64,000 nt of DNA from Thereva unica (Eukaryota > Arthropoda > Insecta > Diptera > Therevidae): positions 137,666,101 through 137,730,100 of the forward strand of contig OX465283.1 in assembly GCA_949987705.1 (NCBI GenBank). The letters are read 5' to 3'. A model generated the notes under the pieces. It was not told the DNA's origin and did no database searches. It saw nothing but the letters and a program-made list of their open reading frames with translations. The translations under genes were made by a program, and so were the position numbers. Shown here piece by piece: positions 12,060-22,229 of the stretch (its first letter is position 1; every line of letters starts with the position of its first letter).

Positions 12060-12885
12060 AGACCGAAAGATTTCATAAGATCCAAATTAACATATAAAAA
12101 CGAATTTAGTTTTCTTTTTTAAAAAAACCAAACGAAAACAAAACTAAAAATGTCCAACCACACAGCTTGACCGGCGCTACCGAAATAATCTATCAAAGAT
12201 TGAGGTGATCTTTAAATGCCTGAAATGGAGATCAAGAATGTTTTGAATCAACTTTAGTATCACATGCTTCGATCGTTCACTAGACTAGGCTGAGATAGAA
12301 TCAAGAAGTTTATCATGATCCTGAGATCTTACGATTTTGTCAGAATTTTTAGGATATAAAAAATGTCTGTGTTGCCAACTGTAAGATATTGATCGGCTTT
12401 GTGTTTTATAATGAAGATATTTACGTCAAATAGCATGCCAATCGTAGAATGAAGAACAGATGGGCAGATGAATAAAGGAATGTGATGAATATTTTCATAT
12501 TTATATCCGATCTTAATTATTGCGTTTCAAAAGTTCTTAGGAATATTTTAGATAGAAATTCGTTGAAGTCTTACACGAGTTCGGTCTGTTGCATACTCGA
12601 AAAGGGCTATCTCGCGTGCGCAAGGAGTTACACAAGTTATTCAGCGGCAGTCACTGAGAATAAAAAAGAACCTTTTATGTTATAACTTTTTGGTAATTAA
12701 ATATGATCTCAATTAAAAATATATTTAACATCAGATAAATTTCTGAATTTTAAAAATCAAAAATAATTTATCGATCGATGTCGAGTGGATTGTGCATAAG
12801 ATCAAAGCTATTGTAGGCGTAGGTTAAGACGAAACATACCTTACATCCGTAGGCATAGCACATAATAAAGATTCTTAAAGTCCTT
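12060..12885. other. Spacer upstream of the aminopeptidase gene
   Basis: AT-rich sequence with no recognisable gene. A 67-codon open frame at 12482 has no familiar motif and atypical composition; I treat it as chance. No convincing TATA box or initiator stands out upstream of 12022. Confidence 0.4.
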
Positions 12886-12889
12886 TGTG

Positions 12890-13085
12890 TAAGATCAATG
12901 TGGTACTACCGCGAGGGAGACCCAATATCCGCTTGAAGGATGGCGGCGTAGACTAGGACGCCCAGAGATTAGGGATATATCAAACTGGATGACATCGGCC
13001 CAGAATCGGGGCTGGTGGCGAGAACAGTTTCGAGCTTCGAGGACCGGATCCCGATTGCAAAGCCGGTAAAGAAGAAGAAGTAAAA
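12890..13085 (+). mobile_element. LINE 3' end fragment with GAA tail
   Basis: Plus-strand translation gives NWMTSAQNRGWWREQF followed by TGSRLQSR and then AAAGAAGAAGAAG. The block NW...A.NR..WR... near the C terminus plus a GAA-rich tail is typical of RTE-type and related LINEs of insects. Only the last 200 bp remain. Confidence 0.55.
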
Positions 13086-13089
13086 AGTT

Positions 13090-14090
13090 CTCGGCGTGGA
13101 ACAATTGACCGAGCTGCATCCTATTAAATATTCAAGTGACTTGAGATGAGAAAATTAAGATCGAAATAAAAGCATCAAGCAACAATTATGCTTTCTAGAA
13201 TCGCAGCTCGAAAAATGTGATGTGCAATAATATAAGCATTCAAAACATGTTTTTATCCATATACTACTCATTTACTAGCAGAAATCTTATACAACCTAGA
13301 ACTTTGAAATTTGAAAGGTAGGTTTGTTAAGCAGTTAAACTCTTTTTAGGTTTAAGCCCGATCAGTGAGTGACACTTATTTTCAAAGGTTAAATAGCAAA
13401 AAAGCCAAAGCAGCTGGATGGAGTGATCCACGAATTTTTTAAAAACTTTTGCAGATGTTAAAAATGTCCAAAAACAAGGACCTTGAGGACCTACTCTAAT
13501 TCAAAAGAGTGAAAAAAGTGGAAAAAATGTCATTTCTAAATCATTTAAACTACATTTTTCTCCATTCAAAACACCCTACCTCGAAAACGGGCAGAGATAG
13601 TCTAGCCCTTTTGTGTTTTTTCCTTGTAATTTGTTGTCTACTATCTAACATTATCCGCCTGGCAAGCCAGGAGGGGACACCCTGTATATTTTTATAAGAG
13701 AGGCTAATCAAGTGTCCCACTGTAAATAGGACTAAAATCGAATAATGGGATTTCCAATCAATCTCATTTCCAGTTTTTTTTTTCTTGGTAATTAAGAATC
13801 ATATAAAAAAAGGTATAAAATGTTATGGAAATGGTTTTCGGGGAATCTTACCATTGCAGTGCAATTCAGGTCAAAATTTCAAGTGAGGTTAATCAAGTGT
13901 TGTGTAGTGTATATAGACACGTTGTCCAGTTAATTTTATTAATTAATCTTTATTTTTGATTGCCCACTTTAGTACTGAGTATTTATTGTTAGTTGCTAGT
14001 GAATTGTGTTATAACTTGGGGTGTGACACGACTTTTGGTGGCTTGTCTCATTCCTATAGTCACCAGGTGGAAATGTAAAATAAGAAACTT
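13090..14090. other. Gene-free stretch with weak repeats
   Basis: No coding signal. GGACACCCTGTATA at about 13675, often seen at ends of insect transposons, precedes GAGGCTAATCAAGTGTCCC at 13701. A related direct copy GAGGTTAATCAAGTGTTG lies at 13883, suggesting an internal direct repeat of an uncharacterised element. Confidence 0.35.
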
Positions 14091-14093
14091 CAT

Positions 14094-14118
14094 GGTACCA
14101 GGGCGGGTTTTTTTCAGA
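14094..14118 (+). repeat. Isolated TACCAGGGCGGG repeat terminus
   Basis: GGTACCAGGGCGGGTTT matches the start of the dispersed repeats at 6218 and 24694. The rest of the repeat is not recognisable here, so this is a truncated copy or an independent end. Confidence 0.4.
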
Positions 14119-14189
14119 CCGTTACCTTAATTTTTTGTAATGTAATGTTTTATTACGTAGCCCAAATCCCTTGCTAATAGTAATAGCAA

Positions 14190-14330
14190 TAAAATTTTGT
14201 CAACGGCTATATTCTAATGAGTCCATGTAGCCGCTTGGAGTTTGATGAAGCAGTTTGCACCTTGTCCAGCCAAGCCAAAGTTCTTTGAGCCGGGTGCCTA
14301 GATAAATTACTTGTATTAAAGGCAGGACTT
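14190..14330 (-). mobile_element. Short CR1/jockey-type LINE scrap
   Basis: Minus-strand translation includes LAWLDKVQ-like wording across a frameshift, matching the block at 3400-3340. It is too short for more. Confidence 0.45.
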
Positions 14331-14755
14331 GTACATTGTAACCTCGACAGCTACCTGAAAGAGGAACTAGCATCTGTTTAAAAATCCCAGCCATTGATAT
14401 GCTTGTTTGGCGATTTGGAATATGTGATTCGTACCGTCCACTGAAACAGGTCGGTTCAGGTTTGATTAGTGATAAGGTAATTTTTTTTTGGGGGTATTAA
14501 ATTCGATACGATAGCGCTGTATGTATTAAGAATCGAAACTACATACCGGCTAGTTAGATTGGACATCTGTTTAAGATAATGCAGACAAGGTCTGTGGAGT
14601 GTGGAATTCCCCAAGGAGTAATAATAACGCAGAGTACAGAATAACACAGAGATGAAGTGAGAGCAGATTATTTATAAAGATAAGGGTAGAAATTGTTGCA
14701 TACAGAGAGATATTGAAAAATAAATAAAGCACAAAAAGTAAGAGGGTCCGTTAGT

Positions 14756-15480
14756 AAATCTATATTAATAAAAGAAAGTTTCGGTATGTATGTATGTATG
14801 TGTCAGCTATAGCGATCGCACTGGTCATCGTAGAGCTCTACATGATGCAACTCATAGCCCAATTTTCGAAATTCACAATGGCTGCGCTCGAAATTGAAAA
14901 TGACCGTCAAATATTGTCGAATTTGCTAATTGTGTTCCGAAATTGTGCGAACTCCACTGCCAACTAGCATGGTGTCACCTGGTGGTATGAATTGATATGA
15001 ATTCAACTTAACCTACCTCTTTCTCCAAAAACTACGTAGTAGGTGAAGATGACATTTTTGCTTAAAAAAACGCAAAAGTTCGACTTTGGCGACTCATAAC
15101 TCCAAAAGTTGGTAAGATAGACCTATCAATGTTACTATCGTAGATAGGTGGAGGAATTATGCGTTAGTTATTGTACCTTATAGTACCTTATTCATGGAGA
15201 TAGGTTATACGGCTAGAAAAATACAGGGTAATAGGTAAAACTCTATCCTTTGTACAGTTTTGACCATATTACTCAAAACGGACAAATATTTCGAACTAGC
15301 CGCCATAGTAACTTATATTCAGCTTAAAAATACCTATCCAACGACGAATAGCACATAGCTATTGAAGGTGGGTACCAAAATTTGTATTTTCCTTTGCGGG
15401 AAAAATTGTGTAGCTTCAAGAGAATAACAACAAAATCGCGACTAAGTCGTTCTATTTGACCGCCGCCAGTTTAAAAAGGT
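14756..15480. repeat. AT-rich repeat with TATG microsatellite start
   Basis: Begins TCTATATTAATAAAAG and then (TATG)n at about 14786-14802, a layout seen at one end of some non-autonomous Helentron-like elements of insects. No second end or coding region was found. The classification is a guess. Between 15480 and 16078 nothing is recognised. Confidence 0.25.
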
Positions 15481-16078
15481 TCTTCCTGCATAATAAGTTT
15501 ACGTAATGTTTTGAGGAATTACTAAAAGTCTATCAAATTCGCTTTTTTTCAGCAAACGCAATGAATATTATTTTTTTGCAAACGTGTGTTGAATTTCACA
15601 TCATATGTATTTACTTTAAAACATAAATCTCAGTACCTAATCGACACTAGTTTCTTTTAATAAGTGTTGCAGAACATTTGTCATACCACAAATACCTACT
15701 GCAGACATGGGTATTTGCATTTAATCACTTTATTAAACTAAGAAGATTTTATTTTTAATTCGTTATTCAACTTTGCATTTATGTATATACCACGGGTGTT
15801 GGTTCATTCTCAATATATGTATAGAGGACAAATTAATCCTCTCCCATTGTATTCTGAATAATAAATTTTCCCAATTTCATGAGAAAATCCTTGTTATTTT
15901 CATAACAATTCCACCCACGCAACAAAAATTATCTTTTTATATAAAAAACATATTTTCGTTGTTATTTAATCCCAAGAAAATACCAAAAATTTTGAGTGAA
16001 AAATAAATTTTTGAAACCATAAATAAATAGTCTGAAATTATTACATAATAATTAAAATAATAAAAAGTATTTTCTTAC

Positions 16079-16769
16079 ATAACAATCGGTTCTCCATCCT
16101 CTGGCATATTTGAAATTGCCGTATAATTGCTTCCATGGGTAATCGTTATAGTAAATATGGCTTTAAAGGCAGGCTCATCATAGCATGGAAATGCAGTACG
16201 TGCTGCTGTTGCCTCAAAATGTGTGCTAGCAGTTGGGCTGAAATTTAAATTATTAAAATCCTTTAGATAAAAAAATATTTTTTTCCAACATACACTTTAT
16301 ATCGATTTGTGCTTCTGTGGTAATGCATATAGAATCCAGTATGTCCATCAGTCACCACGCCATTATATGATATTGTTACTAAATATTCATCATCTGCCTT
16401 TAAGTCCAATGGAAAAGGTTCCGAGTATATTGTTAAAAAATCAGTTTCATTGTTGTAAGTGTAAGTTATGTTTTCTAGTTGAAGACCAGTTTTAGTATTC
16501 ACTAGTTCGATGGAAAAATCAGTTAGCCAATAAGCTTGTAAAACGATACTGTCGGTATCGGAAATTATTTTTATTTGAATTTTGGTAGTTCCATTAAATT
16601 CTGACAAGCCACGATGGACATTAGTTAAAATATGAATGTCATAAGAAATTGGCGCTGTATCATTTGGTAAACGATAGTTTCGGATAATTTCATTTTCTTC
16701 CAGCTCTTCACTAATCACATTTCTCACCAGAAGTATGAAAATACATAAATATAACGAACGAAAATACAT
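16079..16769 (-). CDS. M1 aminopeptidase 5' exon pair (orphan or alternative)
   Basis: Two exons, 16769-16294 and 16237-16079, separated by a short GTATGT...CAG intron. ATG at 16769 precedes a signal peptide. [16 protein letters not shown] and CYDEPAFKA show the M1 N-terminal beta domain. Exon 2 is 159 nt, the same length as exon 2 of the neighbouring gene, and both intron phases match. Exon 2 ends at a normal GTAAGA donor, but no catalytic exons occur between 16078 and 12040. Either this is a truncated tandem duplicate, or it is an alternative 5' end that splices across to the exon starting at 8478, which would keep frame. Both frames are free of stops. The pair is very similar to 12022-11321, pointing to recent duplication. 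Confidence 0.75.
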
Positions 16770-16829
16770 TTTTCTTGAAAAAGCAGAAACCTTTTCTATT
16801 TAAAGCCCGATCAACAACTAATCAGAAAG

Positions 16830-18290
16830 TTTTGATAACACTTCTAAATTCACATTGAACCCATTTTTTTTTTTTTTTTTGAAAGTACCACAGAAAAAAT
16901 TATATTATCACTAACCACACGCTTTGGCCACTGTCTTTAAAGTAACGTCTTCGGCAAGAATGAGGCAGGCACTTCGCGAGAATCCCAGAGTGGACGTTGG
17001 TGAATAATTTAATGCAAATTAAATCTTATGTTGCCAATCTTTATGGGCCTGGATTCGGCTGGGACAAGTTGGTTCATTAAACTGAATTTTACAGGCCCGA
17101 ACGAAGAGGCTTTAATCGTTAAGACAATCTTATGATGTGTGATCTCGAGAGCATAAAGAAAAAGTCATGTGTAAAATTCTGCGATGTTATCAGCGATTAT
17201 GGTGTTCACAAACACCAGGGCATAGTATGTACTACAACGATTACCGATGCTGTTAATCGAAAAGCTTTCTACTTTATTACAAGTCGAGTTGCTCGATATG
17301 TAGACGTGACAAGCATTTACAGATTTGTTCCATTCATTCGAGCCGCCGCCGATTTCAAACCTCTGTGCAACATTTCTTTGGAGTTTAATGCTTCCGCCGA
17401 ACCGGCGCAGAGTTTTCATAACAGAGGCTAAGACCTGTATTTACTCTTATGTAAACGTCTTGTGTCGCTTTGGTTTTCCCTGATTTTAGGATCTAAAACC
17501 AGATCAGTCCCACCGACCAGAGATCATAAAAGAGATCATTAATCCTTTAGTAGCTCATCTAAAAACAACACATGAAATACATTTTAAATTATAAAAAAAA
17601 GAAGTAGAAGATTTCAAAATACAAATTTTTTCACCATATTACATAAAACCTAAAAGTCTTTTATTCTAATCTGAAGATGGCTACATAATGTAAAGTAGTT
17701 AATTATTCAAAGTAGTTAATTATTCGATGGTGGTCATCTAGGGATGTGGTGAATCTAAAGCTATTTTCTATAATAAATAATCAGTTATTAAATGTAAATA
17801 CAACATTAAAACTTTTTTTTTAAATATACATATAGTCAACGACCTTTGTAAGAAAAATAAGAATACAATAAATTTGACCGTGACAAGACATGCCATAGTG
17901 TAAGAAATGGATAAATATAACTTGAAAACTTTCATTATAAAAAACCAGATTTTGCGTGGAGCTCTGTTCACGTGAGTTTTGCCTCGAAAAGCAAATTATT
18001 TTTATTCTTTATTATCATTATGTGCGTTTACACAAAAAAATAAATATTTTGGTTTTCATGATATCAAGATGATCACAAATATCAAAAAGGAACACGGGAA
18101 CACGATAATCTTGAACCAGTTGGAAATATGCTTCAACCAGGTGAAAAAGTTTCGGTATCCTGGTCGATGGGTATCTTTGGTATTAATCGCATATTATGAA
18201 GTTCATTGTTTTTATCCAAGTACAAGTATACAATAACGAAAATTCAACATTAATTTGTTCATTATATTTTTCCTTCATGACTCCAAATTT
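16830..18290. other. Gene-poor stretch with one unassigned open frame
   Basis: Poly-T run at 16866-16880. The plus-strand open frame 17132-17431 (99 codons) has a mirror open frame of 84 codons on the other strand. Neither has a family motif I recognise, and such mirrored frames are often chance or old transposon coding sequence. The rest is AT-rich without signal. Confidence 0.35.
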
Positions 18291-18294
18291 GTCT

Positions 18295-18450
18295 CTACCG
18301 AGAGCAGAACAACTACGTCAGCACATGGCCAAAACGGTTTGCGACATTTTTGCACCTTGTCGAGCTACATTAATGCGGTGTTCGAGGCGCCCGCCAGCTC
18401 AGATAAATGAGTGATATTCGAAGCGGGGTCATATGTAGGACTTGTAGCCC
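18295..18450 (-). mobile_element. Short CR1/jockey-type LINE scrap
   Basis: The plus-strand text resembles the complement of 3350-3470: a hydrophobic block, then LDKVQ-like and EY.S.IWAG-like wording on the minus strand, broken by stops. This is the third scrap of this family. Confidence 0.4.
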
Positions 18451-18689
18451 GAGCGCTGAAGGAAAAACTTGAGTCTGTCTGTTTAACTGTTTACTGCTGA
18501 TAATAGTAATTAATTTATAAGTTTAAAAATAATTAAATATATGTTTTTCTTTTGAAATGAACTAAAAAGTCATTTCGATGCTAAGGGTTTGTTGTTTACG
18601 TCCCATTATTAGACACAGACACAGCAAACCTCTCGAAATGAAGCCAAAAAAAATTAATGGTCTTGGATGTGAAGTATCACGTCCGTATT

Positions 18690-19042
18690 TTAACGTGACA
18701 ACGTCTATTAATTTGAACGTGACAACGTCTGTTATTACGTTTTGTATTATTTTCTCAATTAATAAATTATATATTTCGAAGCAATTTTTTTTTGTGTGCG
18801 GGACATTTTCACACGCGCGTCCTATCTTAAACCGATTTAATAGACGTTGTCACGTCAATAAGGTGAATGAATGTATTTTTCCCGTGTAGAGGATAAATTA
18901 ACGAAAATTTTGAGCCATTAACCACCCCCCTAACATGTATGGGGGCGGAGATATGATTTTTTTTGTGTGCGGGACATTGTCCGGGACATTTTCACACGCG
19001 CGTCCTATATTAAACCGATTTAATAGACGTTGTCACGTCAAA
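18690..19042. repeat. Duplicated GTGACAACGTC repeat block with inverted arms
   Basis: ACGTGACAACGTCTATTAA at about 18700 is inverted against TTAATAGACGTTGTCACGT at about 18839-18857, enclosing about 120 bp. A second copy of the right half (GTGTGCGGGACATT ... CACGCGCGTCCTAT ... AGACGTTGTCACGTCA) lies at about 18965-19040, with GTCCGGGACATT duplicated inside it. It looks like a foldback element with a tandem partial copy. The open frames here reflect the repeat, not a protein. Confidence 0.5.
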
Positions 19043-19083
19043 ATAAAAATGAAGTTATTGATAAAAATTATAAAAATAGCTTA

Positions 19084-19566
19084 TACCCCGGCTTCACCGC
19101 CAAAATTTCGCAAGTTCGAGTAAATTAGTCTACAGTACTTTAAAATTTCCTGATTTCCCGTACATTTTTCACATTTTAAAGTCAGGAAAAAAAGCCTGCT
19201 TTGGGCCTACAGAACATGAAATTGAGTTTCAAAGTAAAAGCTCGCTCAAAAGAGAGTAAAAAATTGGAATATTTCCATGTCAGCTGATGTATTTTGTTGG
19301 AAATTGTTTTGTTTCCTATTATATCATTTCGTGAATTATTTTTTTGCTGATAATGAATGTTTGTTTATTTTGATTTGTTATACTTTTTGAATTTATAATG
19401 TAATGAAGACATTAGATTTGCGAAACTGAAATAAGTAGACGTCAGTAAAGGAGCTTTCGAATGTAATACGTCACACACGAAGCTTTCTGAACTGAACAAT
19501 GCCGGTGAAGCCACTTTTGCATATTGAAATGAACTTGATTAAACTAAGGCCGGTGAAGCCGGGGTA
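19084..19566. mobile_element. MITE, 483 bp, TTA target duplication (Harbinger-like)
   Basis: Inverted ends TACCCCGGCTTCACCG at 19084 and its complement ending at 19566. The flanks are TTA at 19081-19083 and TTA at 19567-19569. A 3-bp TWA duplication is the hallmark of the PIF/Harbinger superfamily. A second internal GCCGGTGAAGCC lies near 19501. No transposase is present, so it is non-autonomous. Confidence 0.65.
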
Positions 19567-19569
19567 TTA

Positions 19570-20760
19570 CTTTAATGTTAGGTGACCATACGTCCCGAAT
19601 TTCCTGGGACAATTGCGAATTTTCAGTCCCTGCCCCGATTTTTCGCGCAAAACAGAGTCCGCTGGAGGGCAACTGTTTCCGACCTATGTCCCATGAGGGA
19701 TTAAAGGAGCGCAATGATGATGATGACCCGATTTTTCGCAACTCATTTTTTGTTTCTGAATTTTGCCCAAATCGTCCCGAAAAACAGTGGTGTGAGTGCG
19801 TATAAACATACAAAAGTACGCATTAACCGGGGATTTTCCATCTAGCGTTTACCTTAGAAAAATTGTAGTGGAGAGTGCTATATCTCATTCCTGTATTTGT
19901 CTCTCCAGCCCCGTACAACATACACCGAATTTTCGCTCACAGCTAACAGTTTCAGTGTAGACTTTCACTTACATCCGCATTGGTTGCAATTGGGCTCCAG
20001 AGTAAAAAAAATTCAGGCATTTAGGGTGATTTTTGAGCACCCCAAGAGTAGTTTCATGGCAGGAGAGGCATATTTTGTTATCGTCGTGGTGGGGTGCATT
20101 AGGGCTTCAGGCTTATTGAATAATTCAATTATAAATTTTGAAGATATCTAATCGCTACAAAATTCAATTCGCTTTGAATTTCCAGGGCTACAAGGCCTGC
20201 AAAGTTCGTTTACTTTCAGTTCTTGCCGTGAAGCCATTCATTTCATTCTTGTTTTTTGCCGAAAAATGGAGACAACCATATTATTTTCATCATAACTCCA
20301 TAAGTTTTGATGCTAATGAATTTTATTAAAGCTCATTTTAAAGGTATTTTCAAATACATGAAAAGTTTTTCTCCAAAAATTCGTCGTTTTGTCTTTATTA
20401 AACGTCGAATTGTGCGAGTTCAGTTTTCGGCGAGCCAGCGTCTGCGCTGGCCCAGCGATAATCTTCAATGGCTTATAACTCGAGTTGTGCTTCATACATA
20501 TACAGAAATAAATAAAACACCAATCGATTCTTTTTAGATAAAGAAAAAAAAAAACGATTTCAATCGCGAATATTTTGGCAAACATTGATTCAAAGAAAAA
20601 TATGTGTTTAATATTTTTTGCTTTAAATTCATCCTTCTACCGATTTCTGCAGTTATTTTGAGTCTGCCAATTTCCACTCAATAGAAACGGTGGCATTCCC
20701 CCCAGAGAAAAAGTTCATATCAACACAATATAACTTTTATTTCTTGAGGGGAAGGATCAT
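19570..20760. other. Gene-free stretch
   Basis: Short mirrored open frames (for example 19575-19805 and 19813-19544) lack familiar motifs. I see no RNA gene or repeat structure that I can support here. Confidence 0.35.
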
Positions 20761-20764
20761 ATAG

Positions 20765-20837
20765 CTGGCCGGGATTCGAACCCAGGACTTCTGGGATAGT
20801 AGTCAGGCGCCTTACTCCTAGACTACCGAGGTCTCCC
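20765..20837 (-). repeat. tRNA-derived SINE head (tRNA-Glu-like)
   Basis: On the minus strand, about 73 nt read like a tRNA: GGAGACCTCGG start, CCCAGAAGTCC, then GGTTCGAATCC, a perfect B box for RNA polymerase III, followed by CGG. The wording around the anticodon arm resembles tRNA-Glu. The acceptor ends do not pair, and unrelated sequence follows without CCA, so it is not a functional tRNA gene. Probably the head of a SINE running to about 20690. A lone B-box-like GGTTCGAGACC also occurs at about 21021. Confidence 0.55.
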
Positions 20838-21582
20838 GAATTTGCACCAATCTTGTTTGAAACAAAAAAAATCTGCGAAATATAAAATTTGAATTTCAAA
20901 GCCTTGTGGATAGATAATATTTGCCGTTAAAAATTTAACCTGTCCCGAACTTTTGGATAGAGTTTGAGTTCGTGATCACAAATTAAAAAAAAATCCTGAA
21001 CCGGAGCTGGTTCAGGGTTCGGGTTCGAGACCCTGGGTCCGAAACCATTGATTTTTTTAGTAATGGGCTCAAATAAAGAAAGAGTGTATTTAACGAAGAA
21101 GAATTTACATCTACAGAAGGATTACCCATTCAAAATTTCATGGACGTGCAGATATTTTAAATTCATATAAATATTAATAAGCATACATAAAATGCCAAAG
21201 TCTGCTGTTGCATCTAGTGTTGGGTAGGACACGATTATAAAATGAGTTTGTAAGAGGAGCCTCTTTTTCCTTTTGAACCAGTACAATGTCTCACTTCAAA
21301 TGAGGCGAGGTGTCATTGTATTGCTAGCACGTCACGTAGCTCAAATGTTGCGATACGGGTAGATCAATTGCGTTTGCCAAAGAAGGGATACGATAAATGA
21401 TAAATGAATTAATGGGAATATTAATTAAAATAATTCATTTTCGAAAGAATAATTTCACGCCTTGTAAATTTTGTCTTTTGCTCAAACACATCCTAAGAAA
21501 TAAGTTTTGTTAAGTTTGTTTAATTTAGGTCCAACCTATCGTACCCACCTCATGGATTTTCGCAGGAAATTTGAAATAAAAA

Positions 21583-21840
21583 TAAAAATTTACCTCTCTC
21601 GAAAAATGTAAGAAATATCTCTCCAACTTCACTCCCTCAAAAAATGTAAGAATTGTCTCTTCAGTACAAAATTTACCTCCCTCGAAAAATGTAAGCATTG
21701 TCTCTTCAGTACAAAATTTACCTCCCTCGAAAAATGTAAGCATTGTCTCTTCAGTACAAAATTTACCTCCATCAAAAAATGTAAGAATTGTCTCTTTAGT
21801 ATAAAATTTCACTACCTCAAAAATGTAAGAAATTTCTCTC
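21583..21840. repeat. Minisatellite, 45-bp unit
   Basis: About five to six head-to-tail units of 45 bp, each containing CTCGAAAAATGTAAG and TGTCTCTTCAGTACAAAAT. Because 45 is a multiple of three, the minus strand stays open and encodes a 15-residue repeat. I regard that open frame as a by-product. The two central units are nearly identical and the outer ones have diverged. Confidence 0.8.
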
Positions 21841-22225
21841 TAGTTCGTATTCACAATCTCACCACGGCTCGGTTTAAATTGGATATTTTACTGCGGCAAA
21901 AGCAGTAAGAAAATGTCTCTGCAGTTCATGGGTGCTTTCAGTAATGCAGGATGCGTGCGCAAATGACTTATTCAGCAATTGAAAGTGTGAAGCTTTCAAT
22001 GACTGAATAAGTCAATTGCGCACGCATCCTGCATTACTGAAAGCGCCCCATGTTTACAATCTCACCTCGCCGCAATTTGAATTGGATATTTTACTGTCGC
22101 AAAAGAAATAAGAAAATGTTCCAGTTCGTGTTTACAATCTCACCTCGGCGCAGTTCAAATTGGATATTTTACTGCCGCAAAAGAAGTAAGAAATGTCACT
22201 CTACTTCGTAATTTACAATCGCACG
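21840..22225. repeat. Tandem repeat, roughly 80-bp unit
   Basis: Three to four diverged units, each with TTTACAATCTCACCTCG, then AATTGGATATTTTACTG, then GCAAAAG and TAAGAAA. This array directly continues from the 45-bp minisatellite and shares its TAAGAAATGTCTCT wording, so both probably arose from one ancestral repeat. The first and second units are separated by the hairpin at 21927-22052. Confidence 0.7.
21927..22052. repeat. Near-perfect 126-bp hairpin inserted in the tandem array
   Basis: Two arms of about 58 bp (starting CATGGGTGCTTTCAGTAATG, ending complementary) flank a loop of fewer than ten bases. Mismatches are few. It replaces nothing in the array: the repeat reads CAGTTC before it and TGTTTACAATC after it, where other units read AGTTCGTGTTTACAATC. 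It therefore appears to be an insertion of a foldback MITE. Confidence 0.7.
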
Positions 22226-22229
22226 ATAC

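Noticed and set aside
17132..17431. Novel 99-residue protein
   Set aside because: The other strand is also open for most of the stretch, and no signal, motif or splice context supports either.
20765..20837. Functional tRNA gene on the minus strand
   Set aside because: A good B box, but the acceptor stem does not pair; better explained as a SINE head.
21525..21812. Minus-strand repetitive protein with a 15-residue unit
   Set aside because: The open frame exists because the DNA unit is 45 bp; no start context, splice sites or homologue.
21583..21840. CRISPR-like regular repeats
   Set aside because: Units are contiguous, with no unique spacers, and the DNA is eukaryotic; it is a minisatellite.
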